DNA from: Acanthamoeba sp. SK_2022b | Taxonomy: Eukaryota; Discosea; Longamoebia; Acanthamoebidae | Assembly: GCA_027943245.1 (NCBI GenBank) | Contig: JANDJZ010001732.1 | Location: 1-28,443, forward strand | Direction: 5' to 3' | Length of the DNA: 28,443 nt | In this document: piece by piece, positions 1 to 7,179 of the stretch | Position numbering within the stretch: the first letter of the stretch is position 1 | Layout: every line of letters starts with the position of its first letter | Notes under the pieces: generated by a model | Databases searched by the model: none | Told to the model about the DNA's origin: nothing | The model's input: the letters and a program-made list of their open reading frames with translations, nothing else | Program-made: the position numbers and the translations under genes

Positions 1-709
1 TCGATCCCGTCAAGATCGCCGTTCTTTTACTCAAAACCGCGCGTCGATTGCCCTTTGAAGATGCGCGGAGAATAGTCGCGCCCGGTGTTTGGTAGTCCAC
101 CCCGCCAAAAACCATAGCCTTGTTTGCTGTGCAGGTCTTCGTGCGGGTCATGTAGTTGTACTTTCCAGTGATTGCGTCGACCTGATCTACCGTAGGCCCA
201 TCGGTCCACTTGACCGAAACGGACCCATAGTGGCGCTTCGTCACTGAAAATTTCACGCCGGGGAACGCGGCTTTCAGTTCTTGCCTGATGTTCTTTGCGG
301 CCAGCTTGCCCGAATAGAAGTCTTCGCCCTGGACAAGTTTGCTGTGCGTCGGGTCTGCTTTCAGCGCGGCGACCTCGGCGGCGATCCGAACGGCCTTCAT
401 CTCCTCGGCGCTGGCTTTCGAAGCTTTGACGCAGGCGGCGTTGGCCAAGGCTGCGGCGATTTCCTCGGCGTCCGCGACACCTTCCCGGATCGACCATTGA
501 ACGCCAAGTATGACCGCTTCGGACACGTCCCGAGCCACGGCGCCATTCGCGAACACGACAGAATAACGCGCGTTTCCGCCTGTCGTCACAGCGCCGCCCG
601 CCAGCTCTCGCACCGTGGCCGGTGCCGGGACGCCAGCGGCGTCATAGACGATGCCCTCCCCAAAATAGTGAAGCACGCAGGTTACGCGGGTTCCGATGGT
701 GATTTTCAT
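1..709 (-). CDS. LPD29-domain plasmid protein (C-terminus cut by window edge)
   Basis: The minus-strand frame from the ATG at 709 stays open for 236 codons to the window edge, so the C-terminus is missing. Residues about 120-170 (KNIRQELKAAFPGVKFSV, then VSVKWTDGPT and a Tyr/Asn-rich stretch) match the LPD29 large polyvalent protein associated domain, found in proteins of plasmids and conjugative elements. The N-terminal 60 residues look like a small beta-rich domain, followed by an Ala/Glu-rich helical linker. The biochemical role of LPD29 is not known to me. AGGAAG lies a few bases before the start. The gene follows radC in the same direction, but a terminator at 903-922 separates them. Domain call firm; function unknown. 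Confidence 0.8.
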   Translation of the reverse strand, partial: MKITIGTRVTCVLHYFGEGIVYDAAGVPAPATVRELAGGAVTTGGNARYSVVFANGAVARDVSEAVILGVQWSIREGVADAEEIAAALANAACVKASKASAEEMKAVRIAAEVAALKADPTHSKLVQGEDFYSGKLAAKNIRQELKAAFPGVKFSVTKRHYGSVSVKWTDGPTVDQVDAITGKYNYMTRTKTCTANKAMVFGGVDYQTPGATILRASSKGNRRAVLSKRTAILTGS

Positions 710-902
710 TTCGGCTTCCTTTTCAGGCCTGGGTTTGCTGCTCGCCTGCAAACCTTGGCCCTCGCCGAGAGCGGGGGGTGACACGTCAGAATCCGAGCCT
801 TGCGCAGGAAGGCTCGCCTCGCGCCAGCGGGGTTGATTTGACGTGGAGGGGGGCAGAGCCGCCCTGAGACACGGCCAAAGGCCGCAAGCATCATGAGGGC
901 GC

Positions 903-922
903 AAAAAGGGGGCACTGCCCCC
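903..922 (-). terminator. Rho-independent terminator after radC
   Basis: Read on the minus strand, GGGGGC-AGT-GCCCCC is followed by TTTTT. It starts at the radC stop codon and should end that operon. Confidence 0.8.
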
Positions 923-1626
923 TAGATAAGCCCCTTCACCTTGAAGCTGCAGAAGGTTCCACGGCTGACAATGATGTGGTCGTGAACCTTGATGTCGAAC
1001 ACGGCTGCAGCCTTGATGATCTGCTTCGTCATCTTGATATCGGCTTCGCTTGGCGTGCAATCGCCCGACGGATGGTTATGGGAGACTACGATTGCATTGG
1101 ACCCAAGCTCGATAGCCCGACGAATGATTTCGCGCGGGTACACGGGGCAATGATCGACAGTCCCGGTCCACATCGGATTGTCTTCGATCAGATGGTTCTT
1201 GCGATCGAGGAAGAGGACGCGGAACTGCTCGATAGGGAGATGCCCCATACGAACCTGTAGGTAGTCCTGAACGACGGTGAAGCTGCTCAGGGCTTGCCTA
1301 TCGAACGATGAACGCGAGACCCGCGCCCCGATCTCATGGGCCAACTGAAGCAGATCGTGGACGTGATGGTCTATTCCAGTCCGGGCCACAAACTCCGCCC
1401 TTGAGGAGGTCGCGGCCTCCGCGATTGTCGGGAAGGCATAGAGCACGGCAGAGGCCGCCACTTCGGCCCCGACGCTGGCCAGCATTCGTGAGAGCACCTC
1501 GTGATCGTTGAGGCACTCAAGATCCAGAGGCGCGGCGGTTACCGCCCTGGACGGCCAGTCGATCTGATCCGCTGGCTGAAAAACGGCCGAGGCCTCACGC
1601 AGGGCGAGTGACAGTTGCTTGCTCAT
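922..1626 (-). CDS. radC: RadC-family JAB/MPN-domain protein
   Basis: The 234-aa product has the RadC C-terminal JAB/MPN domain with the metal site HNHPSGD at residues 183-189 and the downstream S193..D196, giving the family HxH-x7-SxxD pattern. Residues 40-110 are a shortened helix-hairpin-helix-like region (FPTIAEAATSSRAEF), as in plasmid and phage RadC homologues. RadC proteins are common on mobile elements. Their enzymatic role is unproven and the old DNA-repair assignment has been withdrawn, so the name describes the family only. A GGAGGG ribosome site precedes the ATG. The start lies 4 bp after the stop of a 54-aa gene, so the two form one operon. Confidence 0.9.
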   Translation of the reverse strand: MSKQLSLALREASAVFQPADQIDWPSRAVTAAPLDLECLNDHEVLSRMLASVGAEVAASAVLYAFPTIAEAATSSRAEFVARTGIDHHVHDLLQLAHEIGARVSRSSFDRQALSSFTVVQDYLQVRMGHLPIEQFRVLFLDRKNHLIEDNPMWTGTVDHCPVYPREIIRRAIELGSNAIVVSHNHPSGDCTPSEADIKMTKQIIKAAAVFDIKVHDHIIVSRGTFCSFKVKGLI

Positions 1627-1629
1627 CGT

Positions 1630-1794
1630 TCAGCCCTCCACCTGTTGGGCTGTCACCCAAGCGAGCGGAACACCTTCAAAATCCGCCACGATGCGGCAGG
1701 CGGCCTGCGGGGACTGCGCCCAGGTGATGAAGGACTTCTTGTTGGCCACAAGCAGCTGATATTTGTGGATCGTGAGGCCATTCAGCAGGGTCAT
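1630..1794 (-). CDS. Small hypothetical protein upstream of radC (54 aa)
   Basis: The ORF is short but well supported: AGGAG lies 8 nt before the ATG at 1794, the frame is compact and closes 4 bp before radC, and the long conserved leader (1805-1945) ends just in front of it. The product (MTLLNGLTIHKYQLLV...) contains a segment, ITWAQSPQAACRIVADFEG, resembling small plasmid proteins of unknown function. No motif points to an activity. It is the first gene of the radC operon. Confidence 0.7.
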   Translation of the reverse strand: MTLLNGLTIHKYQLLVANKKSFITWAQSPQAACRIVADFEGVPLAWVTAQQVEG

Positions 1795-1804
1795 TTCGAA
1801 ACTC

Positions 1805-1945
1805 CTCTAGGCCGGTCCCAGCGACCGGCGATGGAGCTTCGAGGCATGGGTGGCGCTTGGCGGTCACCGGAGACGACGGCCGTGCCGGCGTCGGAGGGAA
1901 ACGGCCTTCAGGCCGTTGACGGCCAGGCTCCCATGACACGATGCG
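1805..1945 (-). promoter_or_regulatory. Conserved hairpin leader, copy L1 (before the radC operon)
   Basis: In the minus direction this contains GTCAACGGCC-TGAA-GGCCGTT followed by TCCCTCC, then a CGGTGAC block and CGAAGCTCCATCG close to the gene. L2 (3032-3150) and L3 (9243-9375) have the same blocks in the same order. The repeat and hairpin are visible; a promoter or RNA-leader role is inferred. Confidence 0.7.
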
Positions 1946-2193
1946 AAAACGACGGCGCCCCCTCTCTCAGTCGGGCAGGCCGTCGTCGCGACCCATGGGG
2001 AGCGGCGCGCGCAGCGAGGCCGTCAGCCCGCCGCACCGGATGAAGAGCGACAGACGCAAGCGACAGCGAGGCCGTCAGGCCATCGCGCGTCGCCAAGCCG
2101 GGAGCGGGCCCAGCTGGTCGGGTAGGCAGGCCGTCGCCGGATCCTGCTCGATGACGCGAGCGAGCGAGGCGGCCGAGGCCGAAGGCGAGGACG
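1946..2193. repeat. Long intergenic repeat, copy R1
   Basis: About 250 bp, nearly identical over long stretches to 3151-3437 (R2), including AGGCCGTCAGCCCGCCGCAC, GGGCCCAGCTGGTCGGGTAG and CGGATCCTGCTCGATGACGC. It contains several AGGCCGTC words. It fills the gap between the antitoxin stop and leader L1. No gene is supported in it. Confidence 0.85.
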
Positions 2194-2225
2194 GTTTGCG
2201 GCGCCGCAGCCCCGCATCCGATCCC

Positions 2226-2606
2226 TCAACCGGCAAGGGCCTGACGCCGCACCCGTCCAGTGGGGACGTTGGGCTCGTGATCCTTTGCGACCTTGCCTTT
2301 AAGGGTTAGCGCTACAGTCGGGCGATCGGGAAAATCGACGGTCAGTCGCAGCTTTCCGCCCAGACCTGCGATATGCCGGGCTAAGGCCTCGATATTCATG
2401 TTCTCAGCGTTTTCGGCGCGCGAAACCCGTGCTTGGGTCGATCCTGTGGCCGTCGCAAGCTGCTGCTGCGAAATCTTCACGGCCTCGCGGATTTGGCGAA
2501 GGGTGAACTCGCGCACGATCTGTTCGGCCCCGTCACGGATCGCCGCCTGAGCCTCGGGCGTTTGCCGGGCCATCATTTCAGAAAGGGGAACGGGCTTTTT
2601 CATCAT
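2226..2606 (-). CDS. XRE-family antitoxin of a HigBA-type system
   Basis: The 126-aa protein has a lambda-repressor-like helix-turn-helix at residues about 40-68 (VKISQQQLATATGSTQARVSR) and a C-terminal part (LGGKLRLTVDFPD) that resembles HigA-like antitoxins. It is expected to neutralise the neighbouring toxin and to repress the operon. Its ATG overlaps the toxin stop (ATGA at 2603-2606), so translation is coupled and the order is toxin first, as in HigBA. A second Met follows immediately, so the exact start is uncertain by one codon. Family confident; exact subfamily not. Confidence 0.85.
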   Translation of the reverse strand: MMKKPVPLSEMMARQTPEAQAAIRDGAEQIVREFTLRQIREAVKISQQQLATATGSTQARVSRAENAENMNIEALARHIAGLGGKLRLTVDFPDRPTVALTLKGKVAKDHEPNVPTGRVRRQALAG

Positions 2607-2953
2607 TTGTAGCCTTTCAGATGGGTTCCATACCGCTTTTCAGCGGTTGCTATGAGGGTGTCGTAAAACAGCACCTGGCTCATGCCGGATTTGCTGCCGC
2701 CGCACAGAAGGATGCCTTTGCGGCTCGGGTCGAAGATGTAAGCGACCCGCCATTCGGAGCGCCCTTCCTTGAACCTCAGTTCTTTGAGGTTCTTCAATTT
2801 CGACCCGCTCAAGGTGTCCGCATGGGGACGGCCGAGGCGGGGGCCGGTTGTTTCCAAAGCAGTCGCCAGCTTCAGAATCTCAGCCTGAACGCGAACAGAG
2901 TAATCGTCGAACTCGGGTACGAACTCAGGGTGAAATTCAATCGTCCAGGTCAT
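2603..2953 (-). CDS. RelE/HigB-type toxin of a type II toxin-antitoxin pair
   Basis: The 116-aa product has the RelE/HigB (phage Gp49-like) layout: an N-terminal strand-helix region, a central LKNLKELRF...EWRVAYIFDP core and a C-terminal GSKSG...FYDTLIATAEKRY helix. Members usually act as ribosome-dependent mRNA endonucleases; activity here is inferred from family only. The length is normal and no break is visible. There is no clear Shine-Dalgarno site before the ATG; a possible -10 box lies 6 nt upstream and an 18-aa upstream frame overlaps the start. With the antitoxin it would stabilise the plasmid. Confidence 0.85.
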   Translation of the reverse strand: MTWTIEFHPEFVPEFDDYSVRVQAEILKLATALETTGPRLGRPHADTLSGSKLKNLKELRFKEGRSEWRVAYIFDPSRKGILLCGGSKSGMSQVLFYDTLIATAEKRYGTHLKGYK

Positions 2954-2993
2954 GTGGCTTTATACCCGATTTGACATATGCTTGAAAGTGCAT
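2937..2993 (-). CDS. Possible 18-aa upstream peptide overlapping the toxin start
   Basis: ATG at 2993 with GGAGG 11 nt upstream opens an 18-codon frame ending at 2937, inside the first codons of the toxin gene. It follows leader L2 in the way a real gene follows other leader copies. It could couple translation to the toxin or be a remnant of the gene originally behind the leader. Weak evidence. Confidence 0.3.
   Translation of the reverse strand: MHFQAYVKSGIKPHDLDD
2959..2987 (-). promoter_or_regulatory. Candidate promoter giving a leaderless toxin mRNA
   Basis: On the minus strand TTTCAA, a 17-nt spacer and TATAAA end only 5 nt before the toxin ATG. Transcription from it would start at or next to the ATG. 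A CATATG palindrome lies in the spacer and could be part of an operator. Confidence 0.45.
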
Positions 2994-3031
2994 AATTGGC
3001 CAGTCCTCCAAAACATCAGTCACCGCGACTG

Positions 3032-3150
3032 ACGATGGCCGCCTCGGGCATGGGTGGCGCTCGGCAGTCACCGGAAAGAGTGGCGATGCCGCGATTGGAG
3101 GGGAACGGCGGAGCCGTTGACTTCCGGGCTCCCATGACACGATGCGAAAT
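3032..3150 (-). promoter_or_regulatory. Conserved hairpin leader, copy L2 (before the toxin-antitoxin operon)
   Basis: In the minus direction: GTCAACGGC-TCC-GCCGTTCCCCTCC, then CGGTGACTGCC and GCGCCACCCATGCC. The last block is also present in L1, and CGGTGACTGCC is also in L3. It lies just upstream of the toxin-antitoxin operon. Confidence 0.7.
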
Positions 3151-3437
3151 CGTCGTCGCCTAACCTCTCATTCGGGCAGGCCGTCGTCGCCCCCCATTTA
3201 GGGGCGACGCGCGCAGCGAGGCCGTCAGCCCGCCGCACCGGATGAAGAGCGACAGGCGCAAGCGACAGCGAGGCCGTCAGGCCATCGCGCGTCGCCAAGC
3301 CCTGAGCGGGCCCAGCTGGTCGGGTAGGCAGGCCGTCACGTCGCCCTGGTGGGCGGCGCGGCCGAAGGCAGGCCGTCGCCGGATCCTGCTCGATGACGCG
3401 AGCGAGCGAGGCGGCCGAGGCCGAAGGCCAGGACGGT
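3151..3437. repeat. Long intergenic repeat, copy R2
   Basis: Near-identical to R1 (1946-2193), with an extra block of about 40 bp at 3337-3377 that adds another AGGCAGGCCGTC word. Together with L2 it duplicates the R1+L1 arrangement. Confidence 0.85.
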
Positions 3438-3483
3438 GAGATTGAGCGCTGCGGTCCCCTGCCCTGCAGTCGCCGGGTCACCG

Positions 3484-3600
3484 CGCGCGCTGGGCGCTGC
3501 GGTCGGCGTCGCACCTGGCCATGAGCGACAGGCGCAAGCGACTGCGAGGCCGCCAGGTCATCGCGGGTCGCCAAGCCCGGAGCGGCCACAGCATGACCGC
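3484..3600. repeat. Partial third copy of the intergenic repeat (R3)
   Basis: Contains GAGCGACAGGCGCAAGCGAC, GCGAGGCCG(T/C)CAGG and GGGTCGCCAAGCC in the same order as R1 and R2, but shorter and more diverged. Located between R2 and the stop of the 110-aa gene. Confidence 0.6.
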
Positions 3601-3616
3601 TCCGGGCGAGGTTCCA

Positions 3617-3949
3617 TCAGCTGGCGGAAGCGCTGTTCCCGGCCGCCGTGAGATAGGCCTCAGCGCTGACGACGCTTGCCTGATACTGGCAATCATCGGG
3701 TATCTTTTCGCTGGGGCAGTAGATGTGGGAGTCAATCGCCTCTTCGATCAGTCCGGACATGGATTTGATCAGTGCCAGACCGACATTGTCGATCGCGTCA
3801 GCCGTGGCCGTGCGCGCCACCTGGGCGCGGGCCTGAGTGATTAGGCCGTCCAGAATGGCGATAGCATCGGCGCCTGAAGCGTGGCCGTCCTGCTCTTCGC
3901 CTGTTTCAAGATTGGCGATCTGTGCGATCAGTTGGAAATACTCGATCAT
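3617..3949 (-). CDS. Hypothetical protein (110 aa)
   Basis: The start at 3949 (MIEYFQLIAQ) is chosen because AGGGA lies just before it. A longer frame to 4057 only translates the leader L4. The product is mostly helical and acidic, with two Cys near residues 80-90 (YCPSEKIPDDC), and shows no recognised domain. It is a single-gene unit between two leader or repeat regions. Confidence 0.6.
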   Translation of the reverse strand: MIEYFQLIAQIANLETGEEQDGHASGADAIAILDGLITQARAQVARTATADAIDNVGLALIKSMSGLIEEAIDSHIYCPSEKIPDDCQYQASVVSAEAYLTAAGNSASAS

Positions 3950-4007
3950 GGTGTCCCTGCTTTGGTCCGCGAACCGAGGCGGCTGGCGGTAAAGCCCATC
4001 TGCGCGG

Positions 4008-4056
4008 GGTGCGATGGTGTCACCCGCCTTGGCGGGGAAACGGCTCGCCGTTGACA
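4008..4056 (-). promoter_or_regulatory. Hairpin leader, copy L4
   Basis: In the minus direction GTCAACGGC-GA-GCCGTTTCCCCGCC followed by GGGTGAC: the core of the L1-L3 leaders in shortened form, ahead of the 110-aa gene. Confidence 0.55.
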
Positions 4057-4109
4057 TCGAGGAGCCCGCGCGACGATGGCTTGTACGCCACCGCCGCGCG
4101 GACCTGGGG

Positions 4110-4400
4110 TCACCACTCGTTGTAAGGCAACCCAGATTCGACCGGATCTAGACCGTCGGCGTCGGAGTCGAACAGCACGTAGTGGAAGCCGTGCTTCACC
4201 GCGAGCTGAAGGACGCGCCAGAGGTCATCGAAGCCGCCCTCTTCGCGCTCCTCGTGGCAATAGACGAAGAAGCCGTGGACGGCGGGAATAGTCGTCGCCC
4301 AAGGGATCTGTTTGGCCATCGCCGCATCACAGGTCGCCTGTGAGATATGCGCAGTCGAGACGTTGAGAAGCTTGGTCGTGGCTTCAGCGATGCTGCTCAT
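4110..4400 (-). CDS. DUF5983-like small protein (96 aa)
   Basis: The C-terminal half (residues 58-96) contains DLWRVLQLAVKHGFHYVLFD and ends GLPYNEW, which matches my recollection of DUF5983, a domain of small plasmid and genomic-island proteins of unknown function. The N-terminal part (STAHISQATCDAA) also fits the start of that family. Its ATG overlaps the stop of the 108-aa gene upstream (4397-4400), so the two are co-translated. Confidence 0.6.
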   Translation of the reverse strand: MSSIAEATTKLLNVSTAHISQATCDAAMAKQIPWATTIPAVHGFFVYCHEEREEGGFDDLWRVLQLAVKHGFHYVLFDSDADGLDPVESGLPYNEW

Positions 4401-4723
4401 GCGAGGGCTCCCTGCAGGACGCTGCAGAGATCGACGCGCAGGCCAGAAATGCTGCCGAGATCGTTGGCCAGGTCCCAGGCCTCGGTGAGGGTGGCGCCAT
4501 CAGGCGTGTCGGTGATGACTTCGACCTCGCCGTACAGGTTCACGCCATAGACTGAGAAGAACTGCGCATTTCCGAGGGTCTGGCCGGACGTGCAGCCTTC
4601 GTCGGTTTCGCAAACCGCCGAAAGGAAGAGGTGGGTGAAGTCGCTCCAATCGGGGGGAGCGAGGTCGGTGCAGCATCCGAAGAGCCGCAGTTTTTCGTCA
4701 TAGTTCATGCTGGCCTGAGCCAT
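4397..4723 (-). CDS. Hypothetical protein (108 aa), first gene of a two-gene operon
   Basis: GGGAG lies about 7 nt before the ATG at 4723. The product is acidic and contains four Cys (CCTDLAPPDW, CETDEGC) and a strand-rich middle (FFSVYGVNLYGEVEVI). No family is recognised. It overlaps the DUF5983-like gene by 4 nt. The leader L5 precedes it. Confidence 0.65.
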   Translation of the reverse strand: MAQASMNYDEKLRLFGCCTDLAPPDWSDFTHLFLSAVCETDEGCTSGQTLGNAQFFSVYGVNLYGEVEVITDTPDGATLTEAWDLANDLGSISGLRVDLCSVLQGALA

Positions 4724-4769
4724 TTCAGTTCTCCCTTTTCAGTCGCGGCTCGCCGCGACCGCGCCAATC

Positions 4770-4840
4770 AGGGAGGGATTGCCGAGAACGCACCCGCAGG
4801 GCTGGAACGCAGTGGAAGACGGCGCAGCCGTTGCGGCCGA
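4770..4840 (-). promoter_or_regulatory. Hairpin leader, copy L5
   Basis: In the minus direction CGCAACGGC-TGC-GCCGT, then CACTGCGTT, GCCCT and CGGGTGCG. The same string of blocks precedes ardC (L6), so L5 and L6 form a sub-family of the leaders. Confidence 0.55.
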
Positions 4841-4899
4841 GAAGCGCCCTCCCCTGCTGGGCGTGATCTGTGCGGCGACGCGCCGGGAGAAGAGCTGGC

Positions 4900-5379
4900 C
4901 TAGCCGAGATAGCGATAGACGGTCGCGCGACTGACGCCATGCCGAGCCGCCGCTTCGTTGGCCGAGATCTTCCTTTCGCGAAGGGCGACCTTGGTCTGCT
5001 CCCATTCGGTTGTCTCGTGGAAGGGAACGGATCTGTTTTCGGCGCTGAGGGCGGCGCCGAAGATGCGGGCGGCCTGGGCCAGCGACAGAGGCGTGTGACT
5101 GTTCACGTCCTGATCGAGGACGACGAGCCGCGCGCCGATCTGGTCGACCTGGGCGATGACCGCGAACACGTCGCGAAGATCTGCGCCGATAGCGGAGAGG
5201 GAAACGATCGCCAGGGTGTCGCCGGGGGCGAGGCCCTGCAGCGCGGCATCAAGGATCGGGGTCAGAGCGGCCCCGATGCGGCGTTCTTCAGCGAGGATGT
5301 GACTGGCGCCTGCTGACTGGAGCCGTCGAGTCTGTTCGGCGATCATCCGTGGATCGTCAGAGCGTGCATAGCCGATCAT
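4900..5379 (-). CDS. Degenerate serine-recombinase (resolvase) family protein
   Basis: The 159-aa protein keeps the resolvase fold: MIGYAR at the N-terminus, GDTLAIVSL at 53-61, a G-x-L-V-V-L-D core, and a resolvase-type HTH at 138-157 (ISANEAAARHGVSRATVYRYL). The catalytic features are missing. In the family pattern YxRxS the serine position holds Asp8 (a Ser sits one residue early, at 7), and the DRLgRs segment that carries two catalytic arginines reads SLSAIGADL. It probably binds DNA without recombining it; that is inference. The frame extends to an ATG at 5484 that overlaps the previous stop, but the extension looks non-coding. A terminator-like hairpin ends immediately before the chosen start. 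Confidence 0.7.
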   Translation of the reverse strand: MIGYARSDDPRMIAEQTRRLQSAGASHILAEERRIGAALTPILDAALQGLAPGDTLAIVSLSAIGADLRDVFAVIAQVDQIGARLVVLDQDVNSHTPLSLAQAARIFGAALSAENRSVPFHETTEWEQTKVALRERKISANEAAARHGVSRATVYRYLG

Positions 5380-5380
5380 G

Positions 5381-5430
5381 AAAAAAGCCCCCGTCTCAAT
5401 CTCACGCAAGTTGAGACTGAGACAGAGGCT
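5381..5430 (-). terminator. Terminator-like hairpin abutting the recombinase-like start (possible attenuator)
   Basis: Minus strand: GCCTCTGTCTCA pairs (with two G-U pairs) with TGAGACGGGGGC and is followed by TTTTTT, then CATG of the start codon. The GGGGG in the 3' arm is also the only Shine-Dalgarno candidate for that start. Confidence 0.65.
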
Positions 5431-5480
5431 TTCGTCTAGGACGCTACCGCAGAATTGCGATTTCGCAATATGCGGCGGCC

Positions 5481-5972
5481 TCATGCGTTGAGGTGACGCA
5501 ACAACGAGAGCTGCAGACCGGCTGTGTAGGCGCCGGGGTTCACCTGAAGCTGGGCGGCGCGAAGCGAAGCGGCGTCCGCCAGCTGGTCGATGACCTCCGC
5601 CAGCGCCGAACGGTCGAGGACCTGGACGGCACGCGCGAGTTTCAAAGCGGCCTGGGCGACGAGGCCTGCGCTTTCGCCAGATCCGTGTGTCTTGAGGAGG
5701 AATGTCAGGTTCGACATTTGACGCCAGGCGCGACGGCGCGCGTCATCGCTGATGTTGAGCGTCAGGGCGCAACTGATCAGGATTGCGGGGCCAAAGCGCG
5801 GATCCTTCCGCTGCGCCTGGTCGTGAGCACCATCTGCATCGGTCTGGATCAACTGCACCACGTCGAAGAGATGACGGGCGACGGTCATGAAGGCGTTGGA
5901 GACGCTCAAGCCTGTGAGCCTCGCCTTGACGATCTCGGGAGAGCAGAGGCCGGGAAGAGTTAGAAGGGTCAT
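5481..5972 (-). CDS. Hypothetical helical protein (163 aa)
   Basis: AGGAG lies 8 nt before the ATG at 5972. The product is almost entirely helical, with many Ala/Leu pairs and no Trp-rich or Cys motifs. It has features of a four-helix bundle (AFMTVARHLFDVVQLIQ, LVAQAALKLARAVQVLD), but no recognised family. It lies upstream of the recombinase-like gene, separated by the attenuator-like hairpin. Confidence 0.65.
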   Translation of the reverse strand: MTLLTLPGLCSPEIVKARLTGLSVSNAFMTVARHLFDVVQLIQTDADGAHDQAQRKDPRFGPAILISCALTLNISDDARRRAWRQMSNLTFLLKTHGSGESAGLVAQAALKLARAVQVLDRSALAEVIDQLADAASLRAAQLQVNPGAYTAGLQLSLLRHLNA

Positions 5973-6124
5973 GATGAAGCTCCTGAACCGCCGTGGATCG
6001 GCGGCCCGACCGCGCCACGCGGGCCAGTGACGGGAGGCAAGGGTTTAAGCGGAGCGTCCCTTGCCGCCCGAAGAACGGCCCGCGCACGCTGGGCAGGCCG
6101 TTGATCGAGGAAGGCAGGGACGGC

Positions 6125-6835
6125 CTAGAACAGGAAGGCCATTTGTCCGCCCTTGTCCTGGAACACCTCTGGGGCCGCCATGTCGGCGGGGCTCAACCAG
6201 GGGAACTCCTCGGTCGGGTCTTTCCTGTGCTTGGCGTTGATGAAGACGGCCGGTTGCTTGTGGAGCAGAGCGTCGATCCACTCTGCAGCGGCTTCATCTA
6301 GCGAGGTGCCGTAGATCGGCTGAACGCCACTCAGGGAACGGTAGCCTGTCTCGGAGACGAACGGCCCTGTCTTGGTCGCTGCGTGTAGGCTGGCCCCCAT
6401 GAAGGATTCGAGGCCAGAGTAGCAAACGACCGCCTTGATGCCGTTGTGCTCTACGAGAAACTCGCCCGTCTGGCCCCAATGGGGAACCTCGCCCGGCTTT
6501 GCCCGCAGCGCTGCGCGGATCCGAGGCCCTGGAGCCGAAGGACCGTCCTCGGAGGCGAACGGATCTCCGCCGTTTGCCTGAATGACGCAGGCCTTAAAGC
6601 CTGCCATCGCGGCCAGCATCATGTCGGGATCGGCGTAGAGGATTGCGCGGTCATATTCGCGTGCGTGGACGCCCGCGACCTTCACCAGAGCGTCGAAGTC
6701 AGTCGGCAGACCGGGCATATATCCGTTGCGGCACTGACCCCAGACATAGCCCCAGTCGCGACCCCGCTCCGCGGGGACGAAGGCGGCTTTGTAGTTGAGG
6801 CCGTAAATCTCTTCGGAATGAACTGTGTTCGCCAT
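6125..6835 (-). CDS. Hypothetical protein (236 aa)
   Basis: The start at 6835 (MANTVHSEEIYG) has GGAG 7 nt upstream. A longer frame to 6898 translates leader sequence only. The protein has a mixed composition with aromatic motifs (DWGYVWGQCRNGYMPGLP, EFPWLSPADM) and reads like a soluble globular protein. I do not recognise a family. It is a single-gene unit with its own leader (L7). Confidence 0.6.
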   Translation of the reverse strand: MANTVHSEEIYGLNYKAAFVPAERGRDWGYVWGQCRNGYMPGLPTDFDALVKVAGVHAREYDRAILYADPDMMLAAMAGFKACVIQANGGDPFASEDGPSAPGPRIRAALRAKPGEVPHWGQTGEFLVEHNGIKAVVCYSGLESFMGASLHAATKTGPFVSETGYRSLSGVQPIYGTSLDEAAAEWIDALLHKQPAVFINAKHRKDPTEEFPWLSPADMAAPEVFQDKGGQMAFLF

Positions 6836-6892
6836 GTGTATCTCCATTTGCCTGAAGGGCTGATGGAAAAGGCTTGGCGCGAGGTGCCGGCC

Positions 6893-6950
6893 CGTCACCG
6901 ACCAGAGCGTGAGCGTCGGGAGGGGAACGGCTTTAGCCGTTGACGGGATA
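6893..6950 (-). promoter_or_regulatory. Hairpin leader, copy L7
   Basis: Minus direction: GTCAACGGC-TAAA-GCCGTTCCCCTCCC, then CGGTGACGG. It shares the core of L1-L3 and sits about 60 nt before the start of the 236-aa gene. Confidence 0.6.
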
Positions 6951-7007
6951 ACCGGCGGAGACCTTGCGGCAAACTTGGACGATCAGCCAGGAAACAACCA
7001 GAAATGC

Positions 7008-7038
7008 AAAAGGCCCCGGCAAGCAGGAACCGGGGCCT
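7008..7038 (-). terminator. Rho-independent terminator after the XRE regulator
   Basis: Minus strand: GGCCCCGG, a 10-nt loop, CCGGGGCC and TTTT. It lies 140 bp beyond the stop of the regulator gene and before L7. Confidence 0.7.
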
Positions 7039-7179
7039 TCGCAACAGCAGGAGTGCGACGCTGTCATCGCCGGTCTGGAGAAAGGGGGAAAAACCAGACA
7101 AGGCATTGATAGGCGCAGAAGCCTTGCCGCAGCTAGTGCAAGGCCGCTGATTCAGAAACACGGCAAATGAGCGGTACGA

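Noticed and set aside
2971..2998. Plus-strand promoter TTGACA-16-TAATTG upstream of the toxin gene
   Set aside because: No plus-strand gene follows it. The minus-strand reading with TATAAA next to the toxin start fits the gene order better.
1908..3589. Minus-strand frames in R1, R2 and R3 with similar peptides (for example ATRDGLTASLSLA)
   Set aside because: The peptide likeness follows from nucleotide repeats. The frames lack ribosome sites, are rich in Arg/Ala/Pro and end at unrelated places.
4740..5005. Frames within the leader and recombinase-like gene on the minus strand
   Set aside because: They overlap a better supported gene and leader L5 and have out-of-frame composition.
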